DNA of 64,000 bases from BOG-1155 sp050012495 (GTDB lineage Bacteria > Desulfobacterota > Syntrophorhabdia > Syntrophorhabdales > WCHB1-27): contig JBEKHB010000012.1 of assembly GCA_050012495.1 (NCBI GenBank), forward strand, positions 15,840 through 79,839. The letters are read 5' to 3'. A model generated the notes under the pieces. It was not told the DNA's origin and did no database searches. It saw only the letters and a program-made list of their open reading frames with translations. The position numbers and the translations under genes are program-made. Each line of letters opens with the position of its first letter. The stretch's first letter is position 1. Below, one piece after another: positions 43,203-52,193 of the stretch.

Positions 43203-43439
43203 TTACCCCTCTTCTCCTTCCGCGTACATCGCATGCAACCGTTCGAGAAGCGCCTTTTCCTGCCTCGTGTAGGTCTCTTCATCTATCTCATCCAGCTCGA
43301 ACCGCAATTGCAATTCCATAAGCCGTTCCTTGACAAGCCCCTCGTCGGACATCTCGTGCTGAGCCATATCGTTAACCTTTTCGCTCAGCCAGATAATGCC
43401 TCTCAATGGTGAAAGAATTATGTCATCGATGAGGAACAT
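43203..43439 (-). CDS. gvpG: Gas vesicle protein GvpG
   Basis: This 78-residue protein starts MFLIDDIILSPLRGIIWLSE, the GvpG signature, and continues as a charged helix (LVKERLMELQLRFELDEIDE). GvpG is a small helical accessory protein that associates with GvpF/L-type proteins during assembly. It lies between two gvpF/L genes, as in many loci. Confidence 0.88.
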   Translation of the reverse strand: MFLIDDIILSPLRGIIWLSEKVNDMAQHEMSDEGLVKERLMELQLRFELDEIDEETYTRQEKALLERLHAMYAEGEEG

Positions 43440-43523
43440 CGTCTCTTTCTTTTTCGGCGTTCAGATCCACGCGCTTTCGTTCCTGCAGCATGCAATCGGT
43501 ACACGCCGCATGCTGGCAGCCAT

Positions 43524-44288
43524 TCATCCTCCCATGTTTATCACCAGGTTCACAAAATTGAACGGCGGCAGGGTTCCCACATATTTAAACCTCACTTTGT
43601 CGTTATACCTATCTGCAAGCCCCTGAACTTCCCTGTCAAACTCCGCCTCTTTCTCTTGCGCTACCAGAAAAGCGGCGTTCATAATCATCAGCTCGCCATA
43701 GGTAGTGTTTATCCTGGCCTGTTCGCAAAGGGGCGATAATCTTCGTAATGCATCATCCTTATAGAAGTCCCTTTCCTTTTGGAGTGCTGCTTCAACCATC
43801 CTGCCTATCTCCATCCTCTGGTAATATGATTTTTCAGGGAGCAACGGTATAATCTGCTCTTTCAGGGCCTTTATATCATCATTTTTCTCGAGAATTTCCT
43901 TATACAGCACGTGTTCCTGGAACAGCATCTTCACGCCGAGCTCTTTCTTGCCGTGCATGGTTTTTAATAACTCGATGAATTTGCGGTGCTCTCGCTCTAA
44001 TATCAGTCTTACCGTTTCCACATTTTCAGCAATTGTCGCAAACCTGACCGGCAGCACCGTATGGGTTTTCATTACCTCTTCAATGACCCGCTCATGAGAA
44101 ATGAGATACTCCCGGGCAACAGGATATTTTTTGACAGGCGAATTGCTCACCACAGCCCCGATATCCCGGAAGGGTACGGTATATACCGCGTCACCCCTTC
44201 CACCAATGCCGACGGCGCCGAACGACAGAGGTTCCTTTGACTCATTTATGCAATATATGTATACCCCGTCTTCCAAAGTCGCTCCCAT
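43524..44288 (-). CDS. GvpF/GvpL-family gas vesicle protein
   Basis: From the ATG at 44288, preceded by GAGAGGTGAGTG, this encodes 254 residues. Family blocks are GVYIYCI, SHERVIEEVMKTHTVLPVRF, ELGVKMLFQE, MIMNAAFLV and VGTLPPFNFVNLVI. It resembles the next paralogue upstream closely, so the two probably arose by duplication. It would take part in the GvpA assembly machinery. Confidence 0.9.
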   Translation of the reverse strand: MGATLEDGVYIYCINESKEPLSFGAVGIGGRGDAVYTVPFRDIGAVVSNSPVKKYPVAREYLISHERVIEEVMKTHTVLPVRFATIAENVETVRLILEREHRKFIELLKTMHGKKELGVKMLFQEHVLYKEILEKNDDIKALKEQIIPLLPEKSYYQRMEIGRMVEAALQKERDFYKDDALRRLSPLCEQARINTTYGELMIMNAAFLVAQEKEAEFDREVQGLADRYNDKVRFKYVGTLPPFNFVNLVINMGG

Positions 44289-44294
44289 AAACAC

Positions 44295-45065
44295 TCACCT
44301 CTCCCACTCTTCCTGATAAATGGTGATATTCACAAAGTTATAGGGGGGCCAGGGTCCTGCGTACAAAAACCATATTCTTTCTTTGTAGGCGTCGCTAACC
44401 TCCTCCATGACATTGTCAAATTCTTTCTCCCTCCCTTTGCTCACCAAAAATGAGCCATTCATGAACATCCCGTCGCCAATGGTAGTGTTCAGCTTATAAT
44501 CGAATGCCGATGTCTTTAATGCAGCAACAATCCTTTCGGCGTCTTCCGCCTTTTTGTGCTTCAGTGCAGCCTCGACAAGTTTGCCCAGTTCTATTTTTGC
44601 CTGAATATTCTCCCGCTGCACGTCCCCTTTCGGCGTTCTCCTTATTTTTTTGATCTCTTTGCTCTCCTCTGCAATCTCCCTGAAGATAATGTCCATATCT
44701 TTCCACAGCCCCTTCACGCCAAGCTCCACCTTGTGATCCATGTCCCTCAGAACATTCTTGAATTCCCTGTACCTTTTGAATAACAGGCTCCTTATCTCAT
44801 CGGCACTCGAGGCAATGGTACAGAACCTCACCGGCAACACAGTATGCTCCTTCATCACCTCTTCAATAACCTTTTCGTGAGCCAGGATGTTGTCCCGGTT
44901 CACCACAAGCTTCGTTAAAGGGTGAGCGCTGATTACCATTGCAAGGTCATCGATACCGATAGTGCCCACCTCGTCGCCCCTGCTCCCGATGCCGATAGGG
45001 CCAAATGTTCTGTCTTGTTTTGCGTTGATGATGCAGTATATATATTTTCCTTCACGATCCATCAT
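44295..45065 (-). CDS. GvpF/GvpL-family gas vesicle protein
   Basis: From the ATG at 45065, overlapping the previous stop, this encodes 256 residues; earlier in-frame starts lie inside the previous gene. Blocks are KYIYCIINAKQ, AHEKVIEEVMKEHTVLPVRF, ELGVKGLWKDMDIIF and YAGPWPPYNFVNITIY. TPKGDVQRENIQAKIELGKL is a polar insertion seen in some GvpL proteins. Assembly function is inferred from the family. Confidence 0.9.
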   Translation of the reverse strand: MMDREGKYIYCIINAKQDRTFGPIGIGSRGDEVGTIGIDDLAMVISAHPLTKLVVNRDNILAHEKVIEEVMKEHTVLPVRFCTIASSADEIRSLLFKRYREFKNVLRDMDHKVELGVKGLWKDMDIIFREIAEESKEIKKIRRTPKGDVQRENIQAKIELGKLVEAALKHKKAEDAERIVAALKTSAFDYKLNTTIGDGMFMNGSFLVSKGREKEFDNVMEEVSDAYKERIWFLYAGPWPPYNFVNITIYQEEWER

Positions 45066-46087
45066 TGTTCCTTTACCGTGACGATTATCGAATTTTCTGC
45101 AAAGTCTTCTTTTTTGAAAGAACACGCATCGTGTTGACAATATGCTGAAAGCAGCCTGTATGCATTGGTGATTTCAATATATTCCGTTTCTGTCTCGCCA
45201 TTTTGCCTGTCGGACTGCTTATCGGGATGATACACAGAGGCATATTTCCTGTAGGCCTTTTTTATCTCGTCTTTCGTTGCAAAGGCGTTCAGAGCAAGTT
45301 TTTCCTTTGCCCGCTCAATTTCGTCGTACTGCAATTGTTCTATCTCAAGCACATAAAAGTTATATGGTGGAAGTGGACCGACGCACTTGAAATGGACCTT
45401 TCCGCCAAAACTGCCGCTTAATTCATCCAGCCTTTCTTCAAAACGGATGTGCCTGGGCTTGTCGATAAAGAAGGCTGCATTCATGATTGTCGCGTCATTC
45501 AGCATCGTATATTCTTTTATGCTCCGGCACAGGTCTTCCAATGAGTCCTTTATAGTGAGGGCGTATTCATGTTTTTTCTTATCCAGACAACTTTTAATGA
45601 GCATGCCTGCTTTCATTTGATCATCGACCGTGATGCCCGCCTTCTTGTTGAAAAGGACCTGTTTTACTGCCCTTACCTCTTCTTCTTCGGATACCTCTTG
45701 TATGACCGCATGAAGATCGACCCAGGTGGCGACGACATCAAGCTCTATCCTGCCTTCGATCTTTGCAAAAACCTCTTTAAACACGTGGTATCCCTTCATC
45801 AGGGCCAGCATCACCTCATCTTCACCGAGCACATACGTGCCCAGCCTCGCAGGGATGACGGTAAACGCCTTCATCAACTTTTCCATCACCACCTGATGCT
45901 CGATGAGGCGCCTTGCCGCAGCGTCGCCCGGCAGCTTTCCATAGTCAATTATCTCGGAATCACCCACTGCCGCAGAAACATCCTTATAAGGGACGGTGTA
46001 AATGCCGTGTGAAGTGAGCATAGTTGAACCCGCCGCATGGGATTCATTATTGATCACGCCATATATGCACTTACCTTTATCGTTCAT
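45062..46087 (-). CDS. GvpF/GvpL-family protein fused to a DnaJ J-domain
   Basis: This 341-residue protein has a GvpF/L part (about 1-250: KCIYGVI, VMEKLMKAFTVIPARLGTYV, MNAAFFI, CVGPLPPYNFYVLEI). A J-domain follows (about 256-320) with the canonical HPD at 287-289 in YRKYASVYHPDKQ. J-domains activate Hsp70, so this protein could bring DnaK to nascent gas-vesicle subunits. The start overlaps the AAA-ATPase stop as ATGA and its own stop overlaps the next gene. The other three paralogues lack this domain. Confidence 0.9.
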   Translation of the reverse strand: MNDKGKCIYGVINNESHAAGSTMLTSHGIYTVPYKDVSAAVGDSEIIDYGKLPGDAAARRLIEHQVVMEKLMKAFTVIPARLGTYVLGEDEVMLALMKGYHVFKEVFAKIEGRIELDVVATWVDLHAVIQEVSEEEEVRAVKQVLFNKKAGITVDDQMKAGMLIKSCLDKKKHEYALTIKDSLEDLCRSIKEYTMLNDATIMNAAFFIDKPRHIRFEERLDELSGSFGGKVHFKCVGPLPPYNFYVLEIEQLQYDEIERAKEKLALNAFATKDEIKKAYRKYASVYHPDKQSDRQNGETETEYIEITNAYRLLSAYCQHDACSFKKEDFAENSIIVTVKEQ

Positions 46088-48294
46088 GCGTCACCCTGTC
46101 CCGCGGAAATAGATTCTTTCTGCTTTTGCACCAATCGCAATGCCTCCTCGAAATGCCTCTTCGATATAGTAAGTTGCGCGCGCGCGTTGGGTTTCGCGTT
46201 TTGGGTGTGGTTTACATATTCCCTTATGGTCAACATAGACGCTTTCCGGCAAATAAATTCTATGTCCGATCCTGCCAGGCCGACGGTCTCTTTTGCGAGC
46301 GCCCGCAAATCCACATCCTTGCCAAGAGGTTTGTTCTTCGTATGGATCCCAAATATGGATAAACGTGTGTCTTCATCAGGAAGGGGCAGCTCGATGACAA
46401 GATCGAATCTTCCACCTCTCAGGAGCGCCGGGTCAATCATATCGAGCCGGTTGGTAGCGGCCAGCACCACCACTCCCTTGAGTTCTTCAATACCGTCCAT
46501 TTCGGCCAGGAACTGGCTCACAACCCGTTCCGTCACGCCTGACTCGGCAATCCCCGAACCCCTTCTCGGCACTACGGCGTCGATCTCGTCAAAAAATATG
46601 ATAGCCGGGGAAGCCTGTTTTGCTGTTTTGAAGACTTCACGGATGCCCTTCTCACTTTCACCCACAAATTTTGACATGAGACTCGGCCCCTTTATGGAGA
46701 TAAAATTGACTTTCGTCTCGCTTGCAACCGCTTTTGCAAGTAAGGTTTTTCCCGTACCCGGCGGTCCATGAAGGAGAATCCCCTTGGGCGGGTGTGTGCC
46801 GGCAGCTCTAAAGACATCAGCGTACTTAATGGGCCATTCTACCGCCTCCTTCAATTCCTGTTTGATCTCTTCGAGGCCGCCCACGTCATCCCATCGCACA
46901 TCGGGCACCTCGACAAACACCTCCCGTATGGCAGAGGGTTCAACCTCTTTCATGGCATCCAGGAAATCGTCCATAGTCACTTCCAGCTTGAGGAGCGTCT
47001 CATAAGGGATTTCATCCACGTCGAAATCAATCCGCGGTAAAATCTTCCGGAGTGCAGACATGGCTGCCTCCCTTGCCAGCGCCTCCAGGTCCGCACCAAC
47101 GAAGCCATGGGTAATCTCGGCCAATTTTTCCAGATCGACCCCGTCGTGCGCTTCACCGCTTCCCTGACCGGGTTCTCCTGAGAGGGGCATACCCCTCGTA
47201 TGGATCTGCAATATATGCAGTCTTCCGTTTCTGTCCGGAATGGGGATTGAAATCTCCCTGTCGAACCTCCCCGGTCTCCTTAGAGCCGGGTCGAGGGTAT
47301 TGGGAATATTTGTTGCCCCGATGACAATTACCTGTCCCCGCGACTGCAATCCGTCCAGGAGCGACAGGAGTTGGGCGACAACACGCCGCTCAACCTGTTT
47401 TTCTCCGCCCATGTCTTCCCTTTTCGGCGCAATGGCATCAATTTCATCAATAAAGATTATCGAAGGGGTATGCTTCTGGGCATCATCAAATATGGACCTG
47501 AGACGCGCTTCGCTTTCTCCGTAAAATTTACCCATGATTTCCGGGCCGCTGATACTTGTGAAGTACGCCTCGGTCTCGTTCGCCACGGACCGGGCGATCA
47601 ATGTCTTCCCTGTGCCGGGAGGCCCATAGAGCAGTACACCTTTAGGCGGGTCAATTCCGAGTCTCTCGAATATCTGCGGGTATTTCAAAGGCAGCTCGAT
47701 CATCTCCCTGATTCTTTGAATCTGATACCCCAGTCCTCCGATGTCTTCATAGGAAATCTTCGCGATTTTCGGCTCACCTGCCTCCCTCGATTCTATTTCT
47801 ATTTGTGTTGCCGGATTTATCGCCACCACGCCGTCGGGGGTAGTAGTGAGAACCTTGAAATCGCTTGACCGTGAGCCAAAAAGCGTCACCCTTACCCTGT
47901 CTCCCGTGATTACAGGCAGACCCTCGATCAGCGTGCCGATATACCTGGCATCCCTATCTTTTTGAGGCAGGCTTGAAAGGGTTAGGGGGGAAAGCTTTAC
48001 CCTTGCTGCACGCTTGTGATCGACCTTCAGAACCTTTACCTTCTCGTCTATGCCGACCTTGGCATTCTCCCTCGTTATGCCGTCCATCTGTATGATCTTT
48101 TTTCCTCTCTCTTCAACATAACAGGGCATCAGCTTCACCGGGGTCTTTCTTTTCCCTTCAATCTCCACGATATCGCCGACATCCAATTCGAGCAGCTTCA
48201 TGTCCTCGGGGTCAATCCGGACAATGGCCCTCCCCACGTCCTTCGGCAACGCCTCTTTCACTTTGAAAGCCGGGGGCGACTCTTCATCTTTCAT
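46084..48294 (-). CDS. CDC48/VAT-type AAA ATPase of the gas-vesicle locus
   Basis: This 736-residue protein has a CDC48-like N domain (about 8-170) and two AAA modules. Walker A loops are GPPGTGK at 224-230 and 510-516. Walker B motifs FIDEID and FFDEID follow, and VGGLEEIKQELKEAVEWP begins the second module. Two-ring CDC48 proteins unfold or remodel protein complexes and are mainly archaeal and eukaryotic, so transfer is possible. Here it would act as an assembly or disassembly chaperone for vesicle proteins. GGAGGAAC precedes the ATG. Confidence 0.93.
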   Translation of the reverse strand: MKDEESPPAFKVKEALPKDVGRAIVRIDPEDMKLLELDVGDIVEIEGKRKTPVKLMPCYVEERGKKIIQMDGITRENAKVGIDEKVKVLKVDHKRAARVKLSPLTLSSLPQKDRDARYIGTLIEGLPVITGDRVRVTLFGSRSSDFKVLTTTPDGVVAINPATQIEIESREAGEPKIAKISYEDIGGLGYQIQRIREMIELPLKYPQIFERLGIDPPKGVLLYGPPGTGKTLIARSVANETEAYFTSISGPEIMGKFYGESEARLRSIFDDAQKHTPSIIFIDEIDAIAPKREDMGGEKQVERRVVAQLLSLLDGLQSRGQVIVIGATNIPNTLDPALRRPGRFDREISIPIPDRNGRLHILQIHTRGMPLSGEPGQGSGEAHDGVDLEKLAEITHGFVGADLEALAREAAMSALRKILPRIDFDVDEIPYETLLKLEVTMDDFLDAMKEVEPSAIREVFVEVPDVRWDDVGGLEEIKQELKEAVEWPIKYADVFRAAGTHPPKGILLHGPPGTGKTLLAKAVASETKVNFISIKGPSLMSKFVGESEKGIREVFKTAKQASPAIIFFDEIDAVVPRRGSGIAESGVTERVVSQFLAEMDGIEELKGVVVLAATNRLDMIDPALLRGGRFDLVIELPLPDEDTRLSIFGIHTKNKPLGKDVDLRALAKETVGLAGSDIEFICRKASMLTIREYVNHTQNAKPNARAQLTISKRHFEEALRLVQKQKESISAGQGDA

Positions 48295-48312
48295 TGTTGC
48301 CGTTCCTCCGTT

Positions 48313-49251
48313 TTATTGAAACAGCAATTCCTTAAAGTCATTCAAGGCATCGATACCCTTCACTTCCCGCGGGCGCAGCGGGACAAGTGTTATCCGGGTA
48401 GTGCCCATTTGTTCTCTCAAGTAATTGATGTAGTCTTCCTCTCCTTTCCTTTTTTCTTTGCAAAATTCACAATGGTCATTCAACGGCACTACATTGTTGA
48501 CCACCAATTGTTTTATTGTTATCCCGTATTTATTCAATTCAGCGATCATCTTCTCTGCCTCCCGGACAGCCATGTATTCCGGTATTGTCACCACGATGAA
48601 TTCACACCTTTTAAGGTCTTTAAAGAGGCTGCGTATCCTGGCGACGGTTCTTTTCATCTCCACAAGAAAATCATCGCCTTCGTCGGGTTTATAGGCACCG
48701 CCGAGGGTTGTCAAAACATAGCGGTATTTCCATCTCATCTTTGCCATGACCCTGATCCATTCATCGAGCATGCCCGGCAGCGTTAAAAGCCTCAGGGCAT
48801 GACCCGTGGGCGCCGTATCGACAACGACCTTATCAAATCTCCCCTCTTCAATCAGGTCTGTTATGGTCTTTAACCCCATAACTTCATCTAAACCCGGGAT
48901 CGGAAGTGACAGGACCGATTCGATATCTTCCGAATCCAGATAGGTTGACGTGTCGATAATCTTTTTTATCTGTTCTTCGTACCGCACCTTGAAGGCTGAA
49001 AAAGTTTTTTTTGCGCTTATCTCAATCGCACTCAGATTTGTTACGCCTTTAATGTCCTGAACTCCATCTCCGATCTTCTGTCCCAGACTGTCCGACAGGG
49101 AATGGGCCGGATCGATAGAGATAATTAACGTGTGGCATGTTTCCGACAAATGCAGACCGGCACTTACCGCGCACGTTGTTTTTCCAACGCCGCCCTTGCC
49201 GCCGAAGAGAATCAGTCTCAAAGGGGCATCCCTCAGTCCGGTCAATCCCAT
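48313..49251 (-). CDS. ArsA/GET3-family ATPase
   Basis: This 312-residue P-loop ATPase has the deviant Walker motif GGKGGVGKTT (17-26), DPAHSLSD and DTAPTGHALRLL, the defining blocks of ArsA/GET3. A CEFCKE pair near the C-terminus resembles the zinc-binding CxxC of GET3, which makes dimers. GET3 shields hydrophobic helices, and GvpA is very hydrophobic, so a chaperone role fits better than arsenite export; no arsenic genes are present. It lies between the AAA ATPase and gvpH. Confidence 0.88.
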   Translation of the reverse strand: MGLTGLRDAPLRLILFGGKGGVGKTTCAVSAGLHLSETCHTLIISIDPAHSLSDSLGQKIGDGVQDIKGVTNLSAIEISAKKTFSAFKVRYEEQIKKIIDTSTYLDSEDIESVLSLPIPGLDEVMGLKTITDLIEEGRFDKVVVDTAPTGHALRLLTLPGMLDEWIRVMAKMRWKYRYVLTTLGGAYKPDEGDDFLVEMKRTVARIRSLFKDLKRCEFIVVTIPEYMAVREAEKMIAELNKYGITIKQLVVNNVVPLNDHCEFCKEKRKGEEDYINYLREQMGTTRITLVPLRPREVKGIDALNDFKELLFQ

Positions 49252-49263
49252 TGAGAATCCCCT

Positions 49264-49800
49264 TCATTTCTTTATCGTAATCTCAAGTATGCCGTTCTTA
49301 AAAGAAGAGGCAAGGGTCTCGCTTTTCCCCTTTGCGGGAAGGAGAAGCTCCTTGCGATATTTTTTGTCTCCGCTTTTCGCGGAAATATTGAGTATGTCCC
49401 CCAACAGGTCCATCTTTATGTCGTTCTCATTCACCCCGGGCATTTCCGCGTAGACACGGATTTCATCTTTTTCGTCAAAAACATCGGTAATCGGCTCCCT
49501 TTCTTCTTCGACCTTTGCTCCGCGAGGGGTTTTTTTAATATTGCCGAAATGTTCGACAACCGGTTTTCCTCCTGTGGCCGTCTTTATGGAAAACCCGAAG
49601 ACGCCTTTCATGCCCTCTTTCAGGTCGCTTAAGTCTATGGCGCCTTCTTTCTTTATTTCACCGCCTGCTTTTTCCATCTCGGATACGAGGTCCACCAGGT
49701 TTTGAACGCCTTTAAACAGGTCTCCCATCCCCAGGTCTCCCATTCCAAGCTCAATCTTGATTGAATCGTCGCGCTTTTTGCTGCGTTTTTTTTCCGCCAT
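49264..49800 (-). CDS. gvpH: GvpH/Hsp20-like protein
   Basis: From the ATG at 49800, after GGGGGGGAGAA, this encodes 178 residues; an ATG at 49833 is an alternative start. The alpha-crystallin-like domain is at the C-terminus (EPITDVFDEKDEIRVYAEMP, then GILEITIKK). A short internal repeat GMGDLGMGDL lies near the start. GvpH proteins are Hsp20-like and help in gas-vesicle stability. It follows the small coiled-coil gene. Confidence 0.85.
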   Translation of the reverse strand: MAEKKRSKKRDDSIKIELGMGDLGMGDLFKGVQNLVDLVSEMEKAGGEIKKEGAIDLSDLKEGMKGVFGFSIKTATGGKPVVEHFGNIKKTPRGAKVEEEREPITDVFDEKDEIRVYAEMPGVNENDIKMDLLGDILNISAKSGDKKYRKELLLPAKGKSETLASSFKNGILEITIKK

Positions 49801-49833
49801 TTCTCCCCCCCTTACATGTTCCGAACGCCGCAT

Positions 49834-50139
49834 TCAATACCTGATCGGCATTGTCCTCAAAGGGTTCGTCTTTGTGCACGCGGCGGTCTTTATCGCCCCG
49901 GCTTCCTGTATCTCCCCTTGTAATCCGGCAATCAGTTTATTTACGTCGCGCAACAAGCGACCGGTTATTTCCCGTTTCTTTTCCAGCGCAGCAACTTCTT
50001 TTTCCAGCCTGTCCTTCTCCCTTTTCAGCGAGTACAGGTCAAGATAAGGGGACCTCTGAACCTTCGGGACCGACCGTGCGCCGATGGAATGCATGCTTCT
50101 CACGTTCCTGATTGTTGTGATCTCGTGCAAAGCTTTCAT
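49834..50139 (-). CDS. Small coiled-coil protein of the gas-vesicle locus
   Basis: This 101-residue protein is not one I recognise. It has a basic start, a coiled-coil middle (LYSLKREKDRLEKEVAALEK) and a second helix (LLRDVNKLIAGLQGEIQE), then a disordered basic tail. GAGGAGGATGACCGC precedes the ATG. Its place between gvpN and gvpH points to an accessory role. Confidence 0.72.
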   Translation of the reverse strand: MKALHEITTIRNVRSMHSIGARSVPKVQRSPYLDLYSLKREKDRLEKEVAALEKKREITGRLLRDVNKLIAGLQGEIQEAGAIKTAACTKTNPLRTMPIRY

Positions 50140-50182
50140 GCGGTCATCCTCCTCGCGATGACTTGATCAGGGCGAATTGGTG

Positions 50183-51100
50183 TTAGTTCATATGTGTGGC
50201 CACCAGGCCCTCGACAATCTCCTTCACCCTGTTTTGATTTGTCTTAGAGCCTACCCTGCTCGTCACGGAAGCCAGTATGTCCTGACACATCCGGCTGAAA
50301 GCCCCGTTTGAACGGGATGGTGAAATGTTCCGGACCTTCGCTGCCTTTGCAATCATTATGCAGGCACGAATTGTCGGTGCGAATTCGCACTTGCCCGATT
50401 CTCTCAGATCCCTCACGATCCGCACTATCTTCTCTACATCTTTTTTGGGAAGTCTGGATTTTGCGCGGGTAATGGCCACCTCCGTATCATAGTCAAAATG
50501 GTCTAAATCCATCGTTACCATTCTGTCCCTCAAGGCATCCTGACTTCTGTGCACTCCTGCATATTCCTCAGGATTACTTGTAAATATCGCGGTAAAATGC
50601 GGGTGCACCTTAAGGTATGGCCCCTCTCCCCCCCTTTCCGAGGGCAAATCCATAATCCGTTCCTGCAGAATAGACAAAAGGATATTATTCGCCTCCGGAC
50701 GCGACCGTGTAAACTCATCGTAGATGAGGGTGAATCCGGCCCTGCATGCCACGGTCAGACGGTTGTCAACCCATCTCTTGACCATGTCTTCTTCCGTCTT
50801 GAGAACCCTTGAGACAAAACGGTCCACCACTTTTCTCATCCTGTAGCCATATTCACCACCTACAAGATTGGATGTGGTCAACTCCTCATCTCCATGAATT
50901 AGGACAACCGGTCTCCCTATCTTGTGTGCGACATGCATGGCGAGGGTAGTTTTACCGGTGCCTGAAACCCCTCTGAAATGCACCGGAAAACCCGCCTTGA
51001 TGTAAGAAATCGCTCTGCCGGCGGTATCCTTTATGTAGTTCGTTTCCACAAAATCATGCAAAGCAGATGGTTCTAAGAGCGTTGCGTTCTCCTCAATCAT
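50183..51100 (-). CDS. gvpN: Gas vesicle AAA ATPase GvpN
   Basis: This 305-residue MoxR-type ATPase has GVSGTGKTT (44-52), a Walker B at TLIYDEFTRSRPEANN, and IFTSNPEEYAGVH. These are hallmark GvpN blocks. GvpN helps in enlarging or nucleating vesicles. GGGAGGAAAACCCG precedes the ATG. It follows the gvpC-like gene after a possible terminator, which may lower its expression relative to the shell genes. Confidence 0.95.
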   Translation of the reverse strand: MIEENATLLEPSALHDFVETNYIKDTAGRAISYIKAGFPVHFRGVSGTGKTTLAMHVAHKIGRPVVLIHGDEELTTSNLVGGEYGYRMRKVVDRFVSRVLKTEEDMVKRWVDNRLTVACRAGFTLIYDEFTRSRPEANNILLSILQERIMDLPSERGGEGPYLKVHPHFTAIFTSNPEEYAGVHRSQDALRDRMVTMDLDHFDYDTEVAITRAKSRLPKKDVEKIVRIVRDLRESGKCEFAPTIRACIMIAKAAKVRNISPSRSNGAFSRMCQDILASVTSRVGSKTNQNRVKEIVEGLVATHMN

Positions 51101-51201
51101 TCGGGTTTTCCTCCCAAAATATTTTTCATGCCACTGCAGATCCTTTTCCCTTCCCTTAAATCCGCCCTCACTCCCCCTTCTCTTCTCTTGAAATCATCCT
51201 T

Positions 51202-51231
51202 AAAAAAACTGTCGGCTCCGCACCTTGAGCC
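51202..51231 (-). terminator. Small terminator-like hairpin after the gvpC-like gene
   Basis: On the minus strand a GGCTC/GAGCC stem (51231-51227 with 51218-51214) is followed by a run of Ts (51208-51203). It lies three bases past the gvpC-like stop. It may partly separate the shell-protein genes from the chaperone genes. Confidence 0.5.
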
Positions 51232-51233
51232 CG

Positions 51234-52178
51234 TTAAACCCGATAATAAAGACCGCCCTCTTTTCTGATCTTGCCTTCATCCAGCAGTTTTTTTGCCAGT
51301 ACACCCAATCTCAATCTGGGCACACCGAAAACCGGCTCCATGTCGCCAACCCTTACCCCGTTGTGCTGCTGATTGATGTATCCCAGAACCTTTTCTTCAA
51401 TATCAACGTCCTGATGTGGCTTTTCTGCGTGCGGCCTCTCTTCTTCGATTGCCTCCCGGACCGCAGCAACCTTATTGTGGATTTCGACGGATGGCATTGC
51501 GGTCTCCACTTTTAAACCGGTGAGCGTTCCTTCCCAGAAGTGTCCCGCCTGCGTCATATCCGTATGGTATTCCTGCAAAAGTTTCCCGACCCCACGTGCT
51601 ATATCGTTTGCATACGCAGCCAGGCTTTTTCTCAAGGCATCGCTCATCTCGCCATGAGATGCGTCAAATTCTTTCAGTTTATTCTTGACATAGCTTTCGA
51701 TGTTTTTTACATCCCTTTCACGTCTGCTCTTACGCTCCGCCGACATCTCACCCCGTGTTCTTCTGAACTTGTTCACCATGGCGCCGGCATCCTTTGTGAG
51801 TGATGCGACAAACTCCGACAGGTCCTTTGCCTGTTCGCTGCCCATCTGACGGTGTTCTTTTAAAAATTGATCCAGCATCTTTTTGGTGTTTGTCGTGAGA
51901 TTATGCGAAAACTCCGACAGATCCTTTGCTTGTTCGCTGCCCATTTTGTGATGCTTTTTGCGAAAGTCTTTCAGCATATCCTCCACGCTTTTGGATAGGC
52001 CACCCTGGAAATCCTGTAGGTCTTTGCGCTGCTTACGACCCATGGCATGCCGTTCCTCCGCAAAATCCTCTACAGTCTTTTTTGTGTCAAGCAATAGATC
52101 TCCAAGGGCTTTTACTCTCACATTGCGCGAAGTAACGATCTGTTCCGCCAAGTCTTTCATGCTGTGTGCCATAGCCAT
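51234..52178 (-). CDS. gvpC: GvpC-like protein with five 33-residue repeats and a winged-helix tail
   Basis: This 314-residue protein has five consecutive units of exactly 33 residues at 28-60, 61-93, 94-126, 127-159 and 160-192. Each starts with a Leu/Ile, has Phe at about position 12 in four and a Met near position 19. Units two and three share KMGSEQAKDLSEF or QMGSEQAKDLSEF. A 33-residue helical repeat is the hallmark of GvpC, the outer reinforcing protein. The C-terminal 60 residues (KVLGYINQQHNGVRVGDMEP) look like a winged helix. AAAAAGGAGG precedes the ATG. Confidence 0.8.
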   Translation of the reverse strand: MAMAHSMKDLAEQIVTSRNVRVKALGDLLLDTKKTVEDFAEERHAMGRKQRKDLQDFQGGLSKSVEDMLKDFRKKHHKMGSEQAKDLSEFSHNLTTNTKKMLDQFLKEHRQMGSEQAKDLSEFVASLTKDAGAMVNKFRRTRGEMSAERKSRRERDVKNIESYVKNKLKEFDASHGEMSDALRKSLAAYANDIARGVGKLLQEYHTDMTQAGHFWEGTLTGLKVETAMPSVEIHNKVAAVREAIEEERPHAEKPHQDVDIEEKVLGYINQQHNGVRVGDMEPVFGVPRLRLGVLAKKLLDEGKIRKEGGLYYRV

Positions 52179-52193
52179 GGCTGCCTCCTTTTT

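Noticed and set aside
48313..49251. Arsenite pump ATPase function
   Set aside because: The protein is in the ArsA family, but no arsB, arsR or arsC gene is near and the gas-vesicle setting favours a GET3-like chaperone role.
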